A DNA stretch of 64,000 nucleotides, taken from positions 104,245 through 168,244 of the forward strand of contig JADJQF010000018.1 in NCBI GenBank assembly GCA_016712885.1, written 5' to 3'. Under the pieces are notes generated by a model. That model saw only the letters and a list, made by a program, of their open reading frames with translations, did no database searches and was not told the origin of the DNA. Shown here one piece after another: positions 45,573 through 54,430 of the stretch. A program made the translations under genes and the position numbers. Numbering within the stretch: position 1 is the first letter of the stretch; each line of letters begins with the position of its first letter. The stretch is from Candidatus Flexicrinis proximus (lineage in GTDB: Bacteria; Chloroflexota; Anaerolineae; Aggregatilineales; Phototrophicaceae).

Positions 45573-45598
45573 GGCGTGGGGTCTTTCGGCCCCACGCC
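45573..45598. terminator. Hairpin terminator after the secreted-protein gene
   Basis: GGCGTGGGG pairs perfectly with CCCCACGCC around an 8-base loop, 16 bases after the stop at 45556. The T-run (TTTTCG) lies on the minus-strand side, so it may stop transcription from both directions. Confidence 0.65.
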
Positions 45599-45620
45599 GT
45601 CGCTAACTGCTGGATTTCCC

Positions 45621-45700
45621 AATTGCATTTGGCTTCGCAGGCGAAGCCAAATGCAGATGCAGGGTGCAGGGATGCAAATCCCATTAACGTGAATGAGGGT
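45621..45700 (+). repeat. Hairpin-array repeat, partial copy H
   Basis: A perfect 14-bp hairpin, GCATTTGGCTTCGC-AG-GCGAAGCCAAATGC, is followed by AGGGTGCAGGGATGCAAATC, which aligns with module 3 of the family. It is in the opposite orientation to the adjacent copy F, so two copies form an inverted pair here. Confidence 0.6.
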
Positions 45701-45873
45701 TAATAACAGGGGATTTTGGAGGCAGAGCCTCTAAACCTCCACAAGGGGTTTGCACCCCTTGACCCCTCATCTGCGATTTTGAACGGCTTTGCCGTTCAAA
45801 ATCGCCAATATGCGAGGTGCAGGAGAGCAATCTCCTGCTGGGGTTAGGGGTGAAACCCCTGATTTCCCATAAC
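45701..45873 (-). repeat. Hairpin-array repeat, near full-length copy F
   Basis: On the minus strand the copy reads GTTATGGGAAATC at its start, then GGGGTTTCACCCC, GCAGGAGATTGCTCTCCTGC, a perfect 15-bp stem GCGATTTTGAACGGC/GCCGTTCAAAATCGC, AAGGGGTGCAAACCCCTT and GAGGCTCTGCCTC. It begins 5 bases from the stop codon of the solute-binding protein gene. Confidence 0.8.
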
Positions 45874-45878
45874 CCGAC

Positions 45879-47192
45879 TTACTTGACGGCCAGCCGCTCG
45901 ATCAGCGCCTGCAGATCCGCCGCAGCCTGCTCGACCGAGCTCGTGCCGTAGGCGACTGCCTGACCGATCAGTTCGAGTTCGTTGACGAATTCCTGATCGT
46001 TCGGGAGGTTCGGCCCCTGCGGGATGGTGCGGTCAGCGATCACGTTGTAGATCCGGTAGACTGCTGCGTCGGTCGGGGTGGCCGTCTCAGAGATGGCCTC
46101 ACGTACGACCGGCGAAGACGGGATACCGCGGTTGGTCTGCAGAATCGCGCCGGCCTCAGGGCTGGTGACGAAGAAGTTGACGAACAGCGCCGCGGCTTCC
46201 TTGTTCGCGCTGTCCTTGTTGATGCCCAGGTACTGGCTCATCTGGATCGCATACGCAGGTTCGCCGCCCGCGGGGAGCGTCGTCAGACCGAGTTCGTCGG
46301 TCATGGCCGCCTGGTAGGATGCCGCCTGGTTGCTCCACATCAAGGCGATCGCCCCATCGCCCGCCACGAGAGCCGAGCTGTCCGGGCCGTCTTCGGTGTA
46401 GGTATAGGTGGTGTCCGCGTCGGGGATCAGGCCTTCGGCGCGCATATCGGCCCACATCTGAATCCATGCCTGGGCCGACTCTACTGTCGCGTAGGAGGTG
46501 CCGCCGTCGTCATTCGTCCAGATCGGGGTGCCCTGCTGGGTGTAGAAGTAGCTGAGGTAGTTGGCCTGGTTCATGCCGTTATCCACAAAAGGCGCGACGC
46601 CTTCGGGGAGCGCAGCCTTCAGCTCGCGGCCGTAATCCAGCAGTTCTTCCCAGGTCATGTTGTCTTCAGGCAGTGCGACGCCCGCCGCTTCGATCACTGT
46701 CTTGTTATAGGCGAGGACCAGCGTGTTGGTGCCCAGGCTGATGGCAAACAGATTGCCATCGGCGTCCGTCGCGGGGATCAGCGCGGTTTGGTCGAAGGTC
46801 TCGGGGGTGTCGATCATGAGCTGCTGGCCCAGATACTCATTCAGCGGCTCAAGGTACTGCGCGTAATCAGGCCAGTTGCCACCGAATTGGATGATGTCGG
46901 GGGCGTTATTGCTGGCCAGCTGCGTGTCGATGATCTGGAAGTGGTCCGGCGTGCCGCCGTTCGGCTCGCCCACGACCTGAATGTCGGGATACGCGGCTTC
47001 GAACAGCTCGATCACGGCCAGCGTTCTGGCGGCGCGATCGTCGTTGCCCCACCAGCCCATGCGGATTTCGGCCGGCCCGCCAGTATACGCGGGGAGTGCG
47101 CCGGCGGCGTCCTGCGCCCCGATCGGCAGGCTGTAGCCCACGAGCATCATCGCGAGCAGCGCCACGAACGTGATTGTGCGAATAGTTCTCAT
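45879..47192 (-). CDS. ABC transporter sugar-binding protein (CUT1 type)
   Basis: The 437-residue protein has a signal peptide cleaved near GAQDA (no lipobox Cys) and the extracellular solute-binding protein family 1 pattern: IRMGWWGNDDRAARTLAVIE, NNAPDIIQFGGNWPDYAQYL, NLFAISLGTNTLVLAYNKTV and a C-terminal NKEAAALFVNFFVTSPEAG. It captures an oligosaccharide outside the cell and delivers it to the two permeases encoded upstream in the same operon. AAGGAG precedes the ATG. The ligand is not identified; the neighbouring GH78 gene suggests rhamnose-containing glycans. Confidence 0.92.
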   Translation of the reverse strand: MRTIRTITFVALLAMMLVGYSLPIGAQDAAGALPAYTGGPAEIRMGWWGNDDRAARTLAVIELFEAAYPDIQVVGEPNGGTPDHFQIIDTQLASNNAPDIIQFGGNWPDYAQYLEPLNEYLGQQLMIDTPETFDQTALIPATDADGNLFAISLGTNTLVLAYNKTVIEAAGVALPEDNMTWEELLDYGRELKAALPEGVAPFVDNGMNQANYLSYFYTQQGTPIWTNDDGGTSYATVESAQAWIQMWADMRAEGLIPDADTTYTYTEDGPDSSALVAGDGAIALMWSNQAASYQAAMTDELGLTTLPAGGEPAYAIQMSQYLGINKDSANKEAAALFVNFFVTSPEAGAILQTNRGIPSSPVVREAISETATPTDAAVYRIYNVIADRTIPQGPNLPNDQEFVNELELIGQAVAYGTSSVEQAAADLQALIERLAVK

Positions 47193-47291
47193 CTTCGAAA
47201 TCTCCTTAATTGGCGATAGTTTGCGGTCTAAACAGACAAGTCTGGATTACGTCAGTCAATGTCATTTCATACGCACGCTCCTGTCCCTGCG

Positions 47292-48137
47292 TTAACCCTT
47301 TAAGCCGGTGGTTGTGATACCCTGTACGAAGTATCTCTGCAGGGAGAAAAACAGAATAAAGGCTGGGACGACCGACAGCGTGGACATCGCCAACGCTCCG
47401 CCCCAGTTAGACACGGCGCCGGCGTCGCCAACGAATGTGCGGAGTGCTCTCGATACCGTGAACGTATCGGGCCGAGTGAGATACAGCAGGTGGTTGAAGA
47501 AGTCGTCCCACGTCCACAGGAAGGTAAACAGCGCGGTCGTCACCAGCGCCGGAACTGCCAGCGGCAGGATGATCCGCAGGTAGACGCCGAACTTGCCGCA
47601 CCCGTCGATGATCGCAGCTTCTTCGACTTCTTTCGGAAGGCTGCGGATGAACTGCACGAGCAGGAACACGAAGAACGCGTCTGTTGCCAGGAACTTCGGC
47701 CCGACCAGCGGCAGGAATGACCCCACCCAGCCGAAAGAGTTGAACATGATATAGCGCGGCACCAGCGTGACGTGTGCCGGCAGCATCAGCGTGACCAGCA
47801 TGACCCCGAACCAGAAGCGCTTCCCTATGAAATCAAGCCGGGCGAACGCGTAGGCCGCCATCGAACACGTGATCAGGTTCCCGATGACCGCCAGGCCGCA
47901 CAACAACAGCGAGTTCGCGAAGAATGACCCGAAGGTTGTCCCGGCGTAGCCTTTCCACCCCGACAAGTAGTTTTCGATGGTCACGGCCCGCGGGATCAAC
48001 CCCGGATCGCTGAAGATCATGTTATTGGGCTTGAACGAGCTGATGATCATCCAGACGATCGGGTAGAGCATGAACAGCCCCAGCGCGATGATGAAAATGT
48101 GCGTCAGAGAATAGCGGATTGTCTCTCTCGCTTTCAT
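47292..48137 (-). CDS. ABC transporter permease, MalG-like (CUT1)
   Basis: The 281-residue membrane protein has six hydrophobic segments and the permease EAA loop EVEEAAIIDGCGKFGVYLRI with its trailing LPLAVPALVTTALFTFLWTW, typical of the second CUT1 permease. The start at 48137 (MKARETIRY) has GGAG upstream, one base after the stop of the partner permease, so the two are translationally coupled. It forms the membrane channel with the other permease. The ATPase subunit is not encoded here. Confidence 0.92.
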   Translation of the reverse strand: MKARETIRYSLTHIFIIALGLFMLYPIVWMIISSFKPNNMIFSDPGLIPRAVTIENYLSGWKGYAGTTFGSFFANSLLLCGLAVIGNLITCSMAAYAFARLDFIGKRFWFGVMLVTLMLPAHVTLVPRYIMFNSFGWVGSFLPLVGPKFLATDAFFVFLLVQFIRSLPKEVEEAAIIDGCGKFGVYLRIILPLAVPALVTTALFTFLWTWDDFFNHLLYLTRPDTFTVSRALRTFVGDAGAVSNWGGALAMSTLSVVPAFILFFSLQRYFVQGITTTGLKG

Positions 48138-48138
48138 G

Positions 48139-49107
48139 TTATTCTCCGACCCCGTAAGATACCCACCAGTTCGATGACCGGAAGACAATCACCGTCAGCA
48201 CCCCGATGATCAGCAGCAGCACCCAGGCCATCGCGGACGCGTACCCCATCTCGTGGTACGCCCAGCCCTGGATATACATGTGCAGCGTGTAGAACAACGT
48301 GGAGTTCAGGACGCCGCCCCGGCCGCCGCCGATCACGTAGGCCTGCGTGAACGCCTGGAACGCCCCGATGATCTGGATGATCAGGTTGAACAGGATCACC
48401 GGCGAGAGCAGCGGGATCGTGATGGCGAAGAACTGCTGGACATTGTTCGCGCCGTCCACGCTCGCCGCATCGTAGTATTCCTGCGGAATCTGCTTCAGCC
48501 CTGCCAGGAAGATGATCATCGACGAGCCGAACTGCCACACCGACAGCAGGATCAGCGTCGCGAGCGCATAATTGGGGTTGGTGATCCAGCTTGGCAGGTC
48601 GGTGAAACCGAGCGCCGCCAGCACCCCGTTGACCAGGCCGTCCTTCTCGAACAGCTTCCTCCACAGCACCGCGATTGCGATCGAGCCGCCGAGGAGGGTG
48701 GGGATGTAATACACGGCACGGTAGAACGGCACGCCGCGCAGTTTCTGGTTTAGCAGCATCGCAATGGCCAGCGCAAACAGCAGCTTCAGCGGCACCGACA
48801 CGAACACATACGTGAACGTCACCGACAGCGACTTCATATAATACGGGTCTACCCGCATCACCTCGCCGGTGGCCGCCGTGAACTCGGACAGCCCGACCAC
48901 TGACCCGAACATCTTCACGTAATTGCCCAGGCCGATCCACTGCGTCGCATCGGGTTTTGTGAAATCGTAATCCGTGAAGCTGAGCAGCAGCGAGTACACC
49001 ATCGGGTACAGCGTGAACAGGAAGAAACCCACCAGCCACGGCGTGAGAAACATGTATGCGGCGGCGTTTCGCCTGTAAGTATGAACGATACGGGACATCA
49101 TGGTCAC
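48139..49107 (-). CDS. ABC transporter permease, MalF-like (CUT1)
   Basis: The 322-residue membrane protein shows AAYMFLTPWLVGFFLFTLYP at its first helix and the EAA loop LKQIPQEYYDAASVDGANNV followed by FFAITIPLLSPVILFNLII. These are typical of the first CUT1 permease. I prefer the GTG start at 49107 because AAGGAAG lies 7 bases upstream; ATG codons at 49101 and 49098 are alternatives. It precedes the MalG-like gene and the binding-protein gene in one operon, behind the LacI regulator. Confidence 0.9.
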   Translation of the reverse strand: MTMMSRIVHTYRRNAAAYMFLTPWLVGFFLFTLYPMVYSLLLSFTDYDFTKPDATQWIGLGNYVKMFGSVVGLSEFTAATGEVMRVDPYYMKSLSVTFTYVFVSVPLKLLFALAIAMLLNQKLRGVPFYRAVYYIPTLLGGSIAIAVLWRKLFEKDGLVNGVLAALGFTDLPSWITNPNYALATLILLSVWQFGSSMIIFLAGLKQIPQEYYDAASVDGANNVQQFFAITIPLLSPVILFNLIIQIIGAFQAFTQAYVIGGGRGGVLNSTLFYTLHMYIQGWAYHEMGYASAMAWVLLLIIGVLTVIVFRSSNWWVSYGVGE

Positions 49108-49256
49108 AAAAAATCTTCCTTTAGTCTCGTCGTGTAACCCTTTAATTGCCGTTGGTGACGCCGTGTCTCCTGTCATGCCCTGCGGTCAGTCAGGGCGTGT
49201 TGTGCCGCGCCTGCCGTCAACCCCGGAAGCGCCCTGCCATGAATTTCCCGGCTCCA

Positions 49257-50312
49257 CTATCTTTCCTCCGGGAGACACGCCGGGCCGGTCGACTCCCGGA
49301 TAATCAGTTCGACCTTGGCCGTGGTCACCTGCTGCGGCAAATCCGGCTCCGCGAAGCGATTGAGTAGTAGCCGCACCGCATCGCGCCCGCTTTCCTCCGC
49401 TTTTCCGGAAACCGTGGTGAGCCGCGGCACGGTGTAGCTGGCGCTTGGGATGTCGTCGAAGCTCGCAACCGACAGGTCGCCTGGAATTGATAAGCCGAGA
49501 TCTGCGGCTGCGCGTATCACGGCCACTGCCAGCATATCGTTGATCACCAGCAGCGCCGTCGGTCGGTCCGGCCGGTCGAGCATGGCATACGCCGCGCGGT
49601 AGGCCTCCTCCAGCGTTTCGCCGAAGTGCGCCTCCAGCGATTTGTCGACCGCCAGCCCGGCATTCTCCAGCGCCTCGCGGTAGGTCAGCAGGCGGTCAAA
49701 GCCTTGTACTTCGCGGGCGATGCCGTACACAAATCCGATTCGCCGGTGACCAAGCTCCAGCAGATGCGCCATCAGCGCGCGTGTCCCGCTGTTATAGGCG
49801 TGGACGACGTGGTCAAACTCCGCCTTGGCCGATGTGATTTCGACCAGTGGCCGGCCGGACTTCCGCAGATAGTCGGTCAGTCTGGGCAGGAGGTACTTGG
49901 CCGCCGCCAGCAGGATAAATCCATCCACCGGCTGGCGCGTTAAGGCGCGAATCGTGCTGGCTTCCTGCTGCAGATCGAGCGGGTGGTGCGTAAGGTGCAG
50001 GCTGTAACCGGCCTCCTGCAGCCCGTCGGAGATGCCGGACAGCATTTGCCAGAAAAACGGATTCTGGATCGCCGGGATGATGACCCCGACGATATTGGTG
50101 CTCCCCGAACGCAAAGACTGTGCCCGTGCATCCGGCTCATAACCGAGCTCTGCAATGGCATCTCTGACCCGCTGCCGCGTTTCGTCTGAAATCTGAATCT
50201 TCAGCTTGGTCTCGTCGTTCAGCACATACGAAACCGTGGACCGCGAGACCCCGGCCCTGCGCGCAACATCGATTTGAGTGGGTCGGTTGAAATTATCTTT
50301 ACGTCTTGTCAT
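49257..50312 (-). CDS. LacI-family transcriptional regulator
   Basis: The 351-residue protein has the LacI DNA-binding headpiece (TQIDVARRAGVSRSTVSYVL, hinge ARAQSLRSGSTNIVG). Its periplasmic-binding-protein-like effector domain includes VIIPAIQNPFF, LLELGHRRIGFVYG and SVASFDDIPSA. It most likely represses the sugar transporter operon downstream and perhaps the divergent rhamnosidase gene until a sugar inducer binds. A 16-bp near-palindrome of LacI type lies 13 bases upstream of its start. Confidence 0.92.
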   Translation of the reverse strand: MTRRKDNFNRPTQIDVARRAGVSRSTVSYVLNDETKLKIQISDETRQRVRDAIAELGYEPDARAQSLRSGSTNIVGVIIPAIQNPFFWQMLSGISDGLQEAGYSLHLTHHPLDLQQEASTIRALTRQPVDGFILLAAAKYLLPRLTDYLRKSGRPLVEITSAKAEFDHVVHAYNSGTRALMAHLLELGHRRIGFVYGIAREVQGFDRLLTYREALENAGLAVDKSLEAHFGETLEEAYRAAYAMLDRPDRPTALLVINDMLAVAVIRAAADLGLSIPGDLSVASFDDIPSASYTVPRLTTVSGKAEESGRDAVRLLLNRFAEPDLPQQVTTAKVELIIRESTGPACLPEER

Positions 50313-50324
50313 AATCTATTGTAT

Positions 50325-50340
50325 CGTGTCAATTGGCACG
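50325..50340. promoter_or_regulatory. LacI-type operator in the lacI-like/GH78 divergent region
   Basis: CGTGTCAATTGGCACG is palindromic apart from one mismatched pair. It is centred on CAATTG, a layout common for LacI-family operators. It lies between the regulator gene and the divergent rhamnosidase gene. I found no second clear copy upstream of the permease genes. Confidence 0.5.
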
Positions 50341-50535
50341 TGTGAATCCAATATATCGTCAGTTTTTCAATCCGTCAAATTATTCGAGTAGGGACCGCTG
50401 CCCTCCGTTTCTGCTGCTGGAATATGGCTCCGAACAGGCTCTTGTCAGCGCCTTGGTCTGGTAAAGATCCACAGGGACAGGGACAATGCACGACACACTG
50501 CTGAACATGATCAGAAGCTACCCACGAGGCAAATC

Positions 50536-53172
50536 GTGAAAATAAGCCATCTCAAGACCAAACGTGTCGTTAACCCGCTGGGATTTGCCTTAGACAAGCC
50601 GACTTTTTCCTGGATCGTCAGTGAAACCGAGGATACGGTACAAACCGCCGCGCAGGTCGTGGTCAGTCGTGACCGCGACTTCGAGCAGATCCTTTTCGAC
50701 AGCGGCCGGGTCGAAGGCTCCGGCATCGACAGTCTGGCCTATCGCCCCGCGATCCCGCTCCAGCCGCGCACCCGCTATTTCTGGAAGGTCCGCGTCTGGG
50801 GCGAACACGACTACGCGGAGAGCGACCCCGCCTGGTTTGAGACCGCGAAGATGGACGAAAACTGGCAGGCGGAGTGGATCACCCCGGATTGGGACGACAA
50901 GCAAACTCACCCGATCCTGTTCCGCTATTTCGATCTTCCGGCGCCGGTTACGACCGCACGGGCCTATATCTCCGGCCTTGGCCTCTATCACTTCGAGTTG
51001 AATGGGACGAAGGTGGGCGGCGAAGTACCTTACGCCCTACTGCAATGCCTACGATCAGTGGATCCAGTATCAGACCTTCGACATCACCGGTCAGCTTACA
51101 CCCGGCCCGAACCTGATCTCCGTCATGCTCGGCAACGGCTGGTACAAGGGCCGCTACGGCGCCAATGGTGGCAGCGTAGGCTTCTACGGCGACCGCTTTG
51201 CCCTGATCTGCGAGCTGCATATCACCCTCGAAAATGGCGACGAGCTGATCGTCGTCACGGACCCGTCCTGGCAAGCGCAGCCTTCCCCGGTCATCATGAG
51301 CGACATCTTCGACGGTGAGACCTGCGACGCGCGCATCACCAGGGCCGTGTCGCCGGAAACAGCCTCCGGCGTGCGGCGCATCGAGATCGACACAAGCCGC
51401 CTGGAGGCCAGGAGATCGCTGCCGGCCTTTATCCAGGAGGAACTCCGCCCCGTGGCGCTGATCCACACGCCCGCAGGCGAGACCGTCCTCGACATGGGAC
51501 AGAACATGACCGGCTGGATGCGTTTCAGGACCAGCGCGCCGGCCGGCACCCGCATCCACCTCCAGTTCGGCGAGGTGCTGCAAGGGGGCAACTTCTTCCG
51601 CGATAACCTGCGCACGGCCAAAGCCGAATATATCTATATCGCCGGCGGCACCGATGCGCTTGTCGAACCGTATTTCTCCTTCTATGGGTTCCGCTATGTC
51701 AAGGTCTCAGGCTGGGTAGGCGATCTAAGCCTCGACGATTTCACCGGCTGCGTCGTCTATTCGCAGATGGACATCACCGGCGAGATTGAGACCTCCAACG
51801 CCAAGGTCAACCAGCTCTTCAGGAATGCCATGTGGAGCCAGAAGGGGAATTTCCTCGACATCCCGACCGATTGCCCGCAGCGCGATGAACGCCTGGGGTG
51901 GACCGGCGACATTCAGGTATTCTCCGGTACGGCCTGCTTCAATATGGATTCTGCGGCGTTCCTGTCCAAGTTCGCCTATGACCTGGCAAAGGAACAGTCC
52001 AAGACCGGCGGCATGGTGCCGCACATCGTCCCGATGTCCAATCTGTTCAAAGGCGGTTCCGCCGCCTGGGGCGATGTGGCGACCATCCTCCCCTGGAACC
52101 TGTACGAGTTCTACGGGGATGTCGATATCCTCGATCAGCAGTTTGAGAGTATGCGCGCCTGGGTCGATTACATCCGGGCCATTGACGACTCCACCGGCGG
52201 CCGGCACTTGTGGACCGAAGGCGTCCACTTTGGCGACTGGCTGGCGCTGGACGCCTCCGACCCCGTTTCGCGCAAGGGCGGGACCCCTCACGAATTCATC
52301 GCTTCGGCCTTCTACTGCTACTCGGCAGGGCTGGTGGCCCGGGCTGCGGCCGTGCTGGGCAGGCCGGAACAAGCCGATGCCTACGCGCGCCTCTCTGCGG
52401 ATGTCAAAGCGGCGATCCAGACCGAGTTTTTCACCGCGACCGGACGCTTGGCCGTCCCCACCCAGACCGGCTATGTCCTGGCGCTGTACATGGATCTGGT
52501 GCCGGATGCTTTCCGCGAGCGGGTGACGCACGACTTCATCGCAAGGCTTAGGGAAGACAATAGCCACCTGCGCACCGGCTTTGTCGGCACCCCCTATCTC
52601 TGCCGGGTGCTGTCGAATATCGGCGCCAACGACCTCGCCTACCGGCTGCTGCTCAACGAGGATTACCCTCGTGGTTGTATGCCATCAACCTGGGCGCCAC
52701 CACCATTTGGGAGCGCTGGAACTCGCTCAGCCCGGATGGATCGATCAGTTCGACCGGCATGAATTCGCTCAACCACTATGCCTACGGCTCGATCGCCGAA
52801 TGGATGTACCGCGATATGTGCGGGCTGTCCCCCTCGTCAGGCAGCGATGCCGTGACCGGCTTCCGTACCGCCAGGATCGCACCCAAGCCCGACCGGTCGC
52901 TCCAATGGGCCAGGGCGCGCTACCACTCGGCCGCCGGATTGTACGAAAGCGGCTGGCGCATCGACGAAGCAGGCCAGCTTACCATCGACCTCACGATCCC
53001 GTTCAACACCTCGGCCAGGGTCGTGCTGCCAGATGCGCAAATGGGGGAGGTTTCCATCAATGGCCTCCCGCTGCATCACGCCGACCAGATCGGCGATCAC
53101 GTGGAATTGACTCTGGGTGCGGGCAGCTTCACAATTGCCTATCCCATGCGCGAAACGGCTGTTCCGGCGTAG
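50536..53172 (+). CDS. GH78 alpha-L-rhamnosidase, interrupted by two frameshifts
   Basis: Three overlapping frames together encode one GH78 protein of about 878 residues: 50536 to about 51020, about 51020 to 52665, and about 52668 to 53172. The N-terminal part has NPLGFALDKPTFSWIVSETE and RTRYFWKVRVWG. The catalytic domain has IPTDCPQRDERLGWTGDIQV and LWTEGVHFGDWLALDASDP. The C-terminal part has NLGATTIWERWNSLSPDG and FNHYAYGS-like SLNHYAYGSIAEWMY. GH78 enzymes remove terminal alpha-L-rhamnose by inversion. The first shift is an apparent extra base in GGCGGC near 51020; the second is a missing C near 52667. The GTG start has GAGG upstream. No signal peptide is seen, so it probably acts on imported sugars. 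Confidence 0.85.
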
Positions 53173-53373
53173 GTCCGTGAGCCAGTCGGCGGATCGTGTC
53201 TCCGCTGCGCCGCTTGATGCAGCCCGGCCTGCCCGCTGACATCCTGCCCGTCCGTTGCTGAGCGATCCGCGTGTAGGCTCGGTCAACGAACCCCATCTTC
53301 TGCCCTCGTGATGATCCCTTGTATAATCCATCACTGCCATGTTTCGCTTCTGTTCCCTAAGAGGACTCAATAA

Positions 53374-53821
53374 GTGAACCTCAAAGATCTAATCGGGCTT
53401 ATTGATATAGCGTTCGATAGCTTCTTGGAATTATGTGTACGGTAAAGAAGAAATTCGGCTGATGGCTGAGGTCAAAGGACTTTTCCAAGGCAATAAATGG
53501 AAGGATATGTATTGGCAGACGATCTGATCCATATTGACCACTATTCTGACCTTCAGGGATTTCGATATTATCTAGCGGCTTTTGTTGTCAGCGACCTAGA
53601 GAATGATGAAGGGAGATCATGTTCGGAACACATATTTTCGCTATTGATTCCGCCTAGACGAAAATTCAAAAAGAATTTGGTTGCAAGAACGCATTAATGG
53701 TTTAGCCAATCCAAATTAAACGATTACTGAAGCGGGGAGTGATTGCAAAAACTTTCCTGATATTTCGGTTAAAAGTGAAAGCGAACTTCTCAAGGTATGG
53801 GCGCAACTGCCGAGTAGCTAA
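53374..53821 (+). pseudogene. Broken AT-richer gene of unknown function
   Basis: A coherent protein of about 145 residues can be pieced together only by changing frame and reading through two in-frame stops: VNLKDLIGLIDIAFDSF, MAEVKGLFQGNKWKDMYWQ, DDLIHIDHYSDLQGFRYYLA, AFVVSDLENDEGDHVRNTYF, then ISVKSESELLKVWAQLPSS and a stop. A GTG at 53374 with AGAGGA upstream is the likely start. I do not recognise the family. Its base composition is clearly lower in GC than its neighbours, which suggests acquired DNA. Confidence 0.4.
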
Positions 53822-54019
53822 ACCATAGAAGAAGTGGCCCGTTCACCGAAACTTTGAAACGGTCATCCCTGACGCGGCGGTAATGATCTGTCCTCGCGGA
53901 CTGTCGGCCCAATGATGCCGCGCTCCTCCGCCCCGACGGCATCCACGCCCAGCCGAACGCGGACGGCGATTGGCGCTGCCAAGGCATCCAAACGCGTGGA
54001 TTTCTCCCTCAGAATCCTC

Positions 54020-54057
54020 CGAACAAATGTTCGAACAAATGTTCGAACGTTTGTTCA
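54020..54057. promoter_or_regulatory. Second array of three overlapping GAACN4GTTC palindromes
   Basis: CGAACAAATGTTCG at 54020 and 54032 and CGAACGTTTGTTCA at 54044 repeat at a 12-bp period exactly as at 13292-13329. Short downstream stretches on both sides are also similar between the loci. The surrounding 53822-54430 region has no gene I can support; a short minus-strand frame starting with a TTG near 53998 (DALAAPIAVRVRLGVDAVGA) is possible. Confidence 0.5.
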
Positions 54058-54430
54058 ACATCTGACCCGCGTTCCGTGATACGCTCATCCCATCGTCAAT
54101 GCAGCCCCAACCGGCGCGGACCTCTCCCGCGACAGGTTAGGCCGCGGCATACCTCGGCGCCGGTTTTCGGCCGCCATTAAACGCCAAAAAATGCGCCGTC
54201 ATTATCCGGAGTAATCCATACGCCGTCTTAAAATCCTCTATCCATCGTCAAGCCCTATCCATGTCCGAATAAGCGTCCCAGCGCAGTCGTACTCACGATA
54301 CCCGCTATCCGCTCTTCCTGGTTGCTGGCTGCCGGTCGCCGACAGCTGTCCGCTGGTCGCTGACCGCTGGCCGCTAAACCCGGTATAATGCCGCGGGGTA
54401 TCCGCGATTGACTAGTGAATAGGGAATGCG

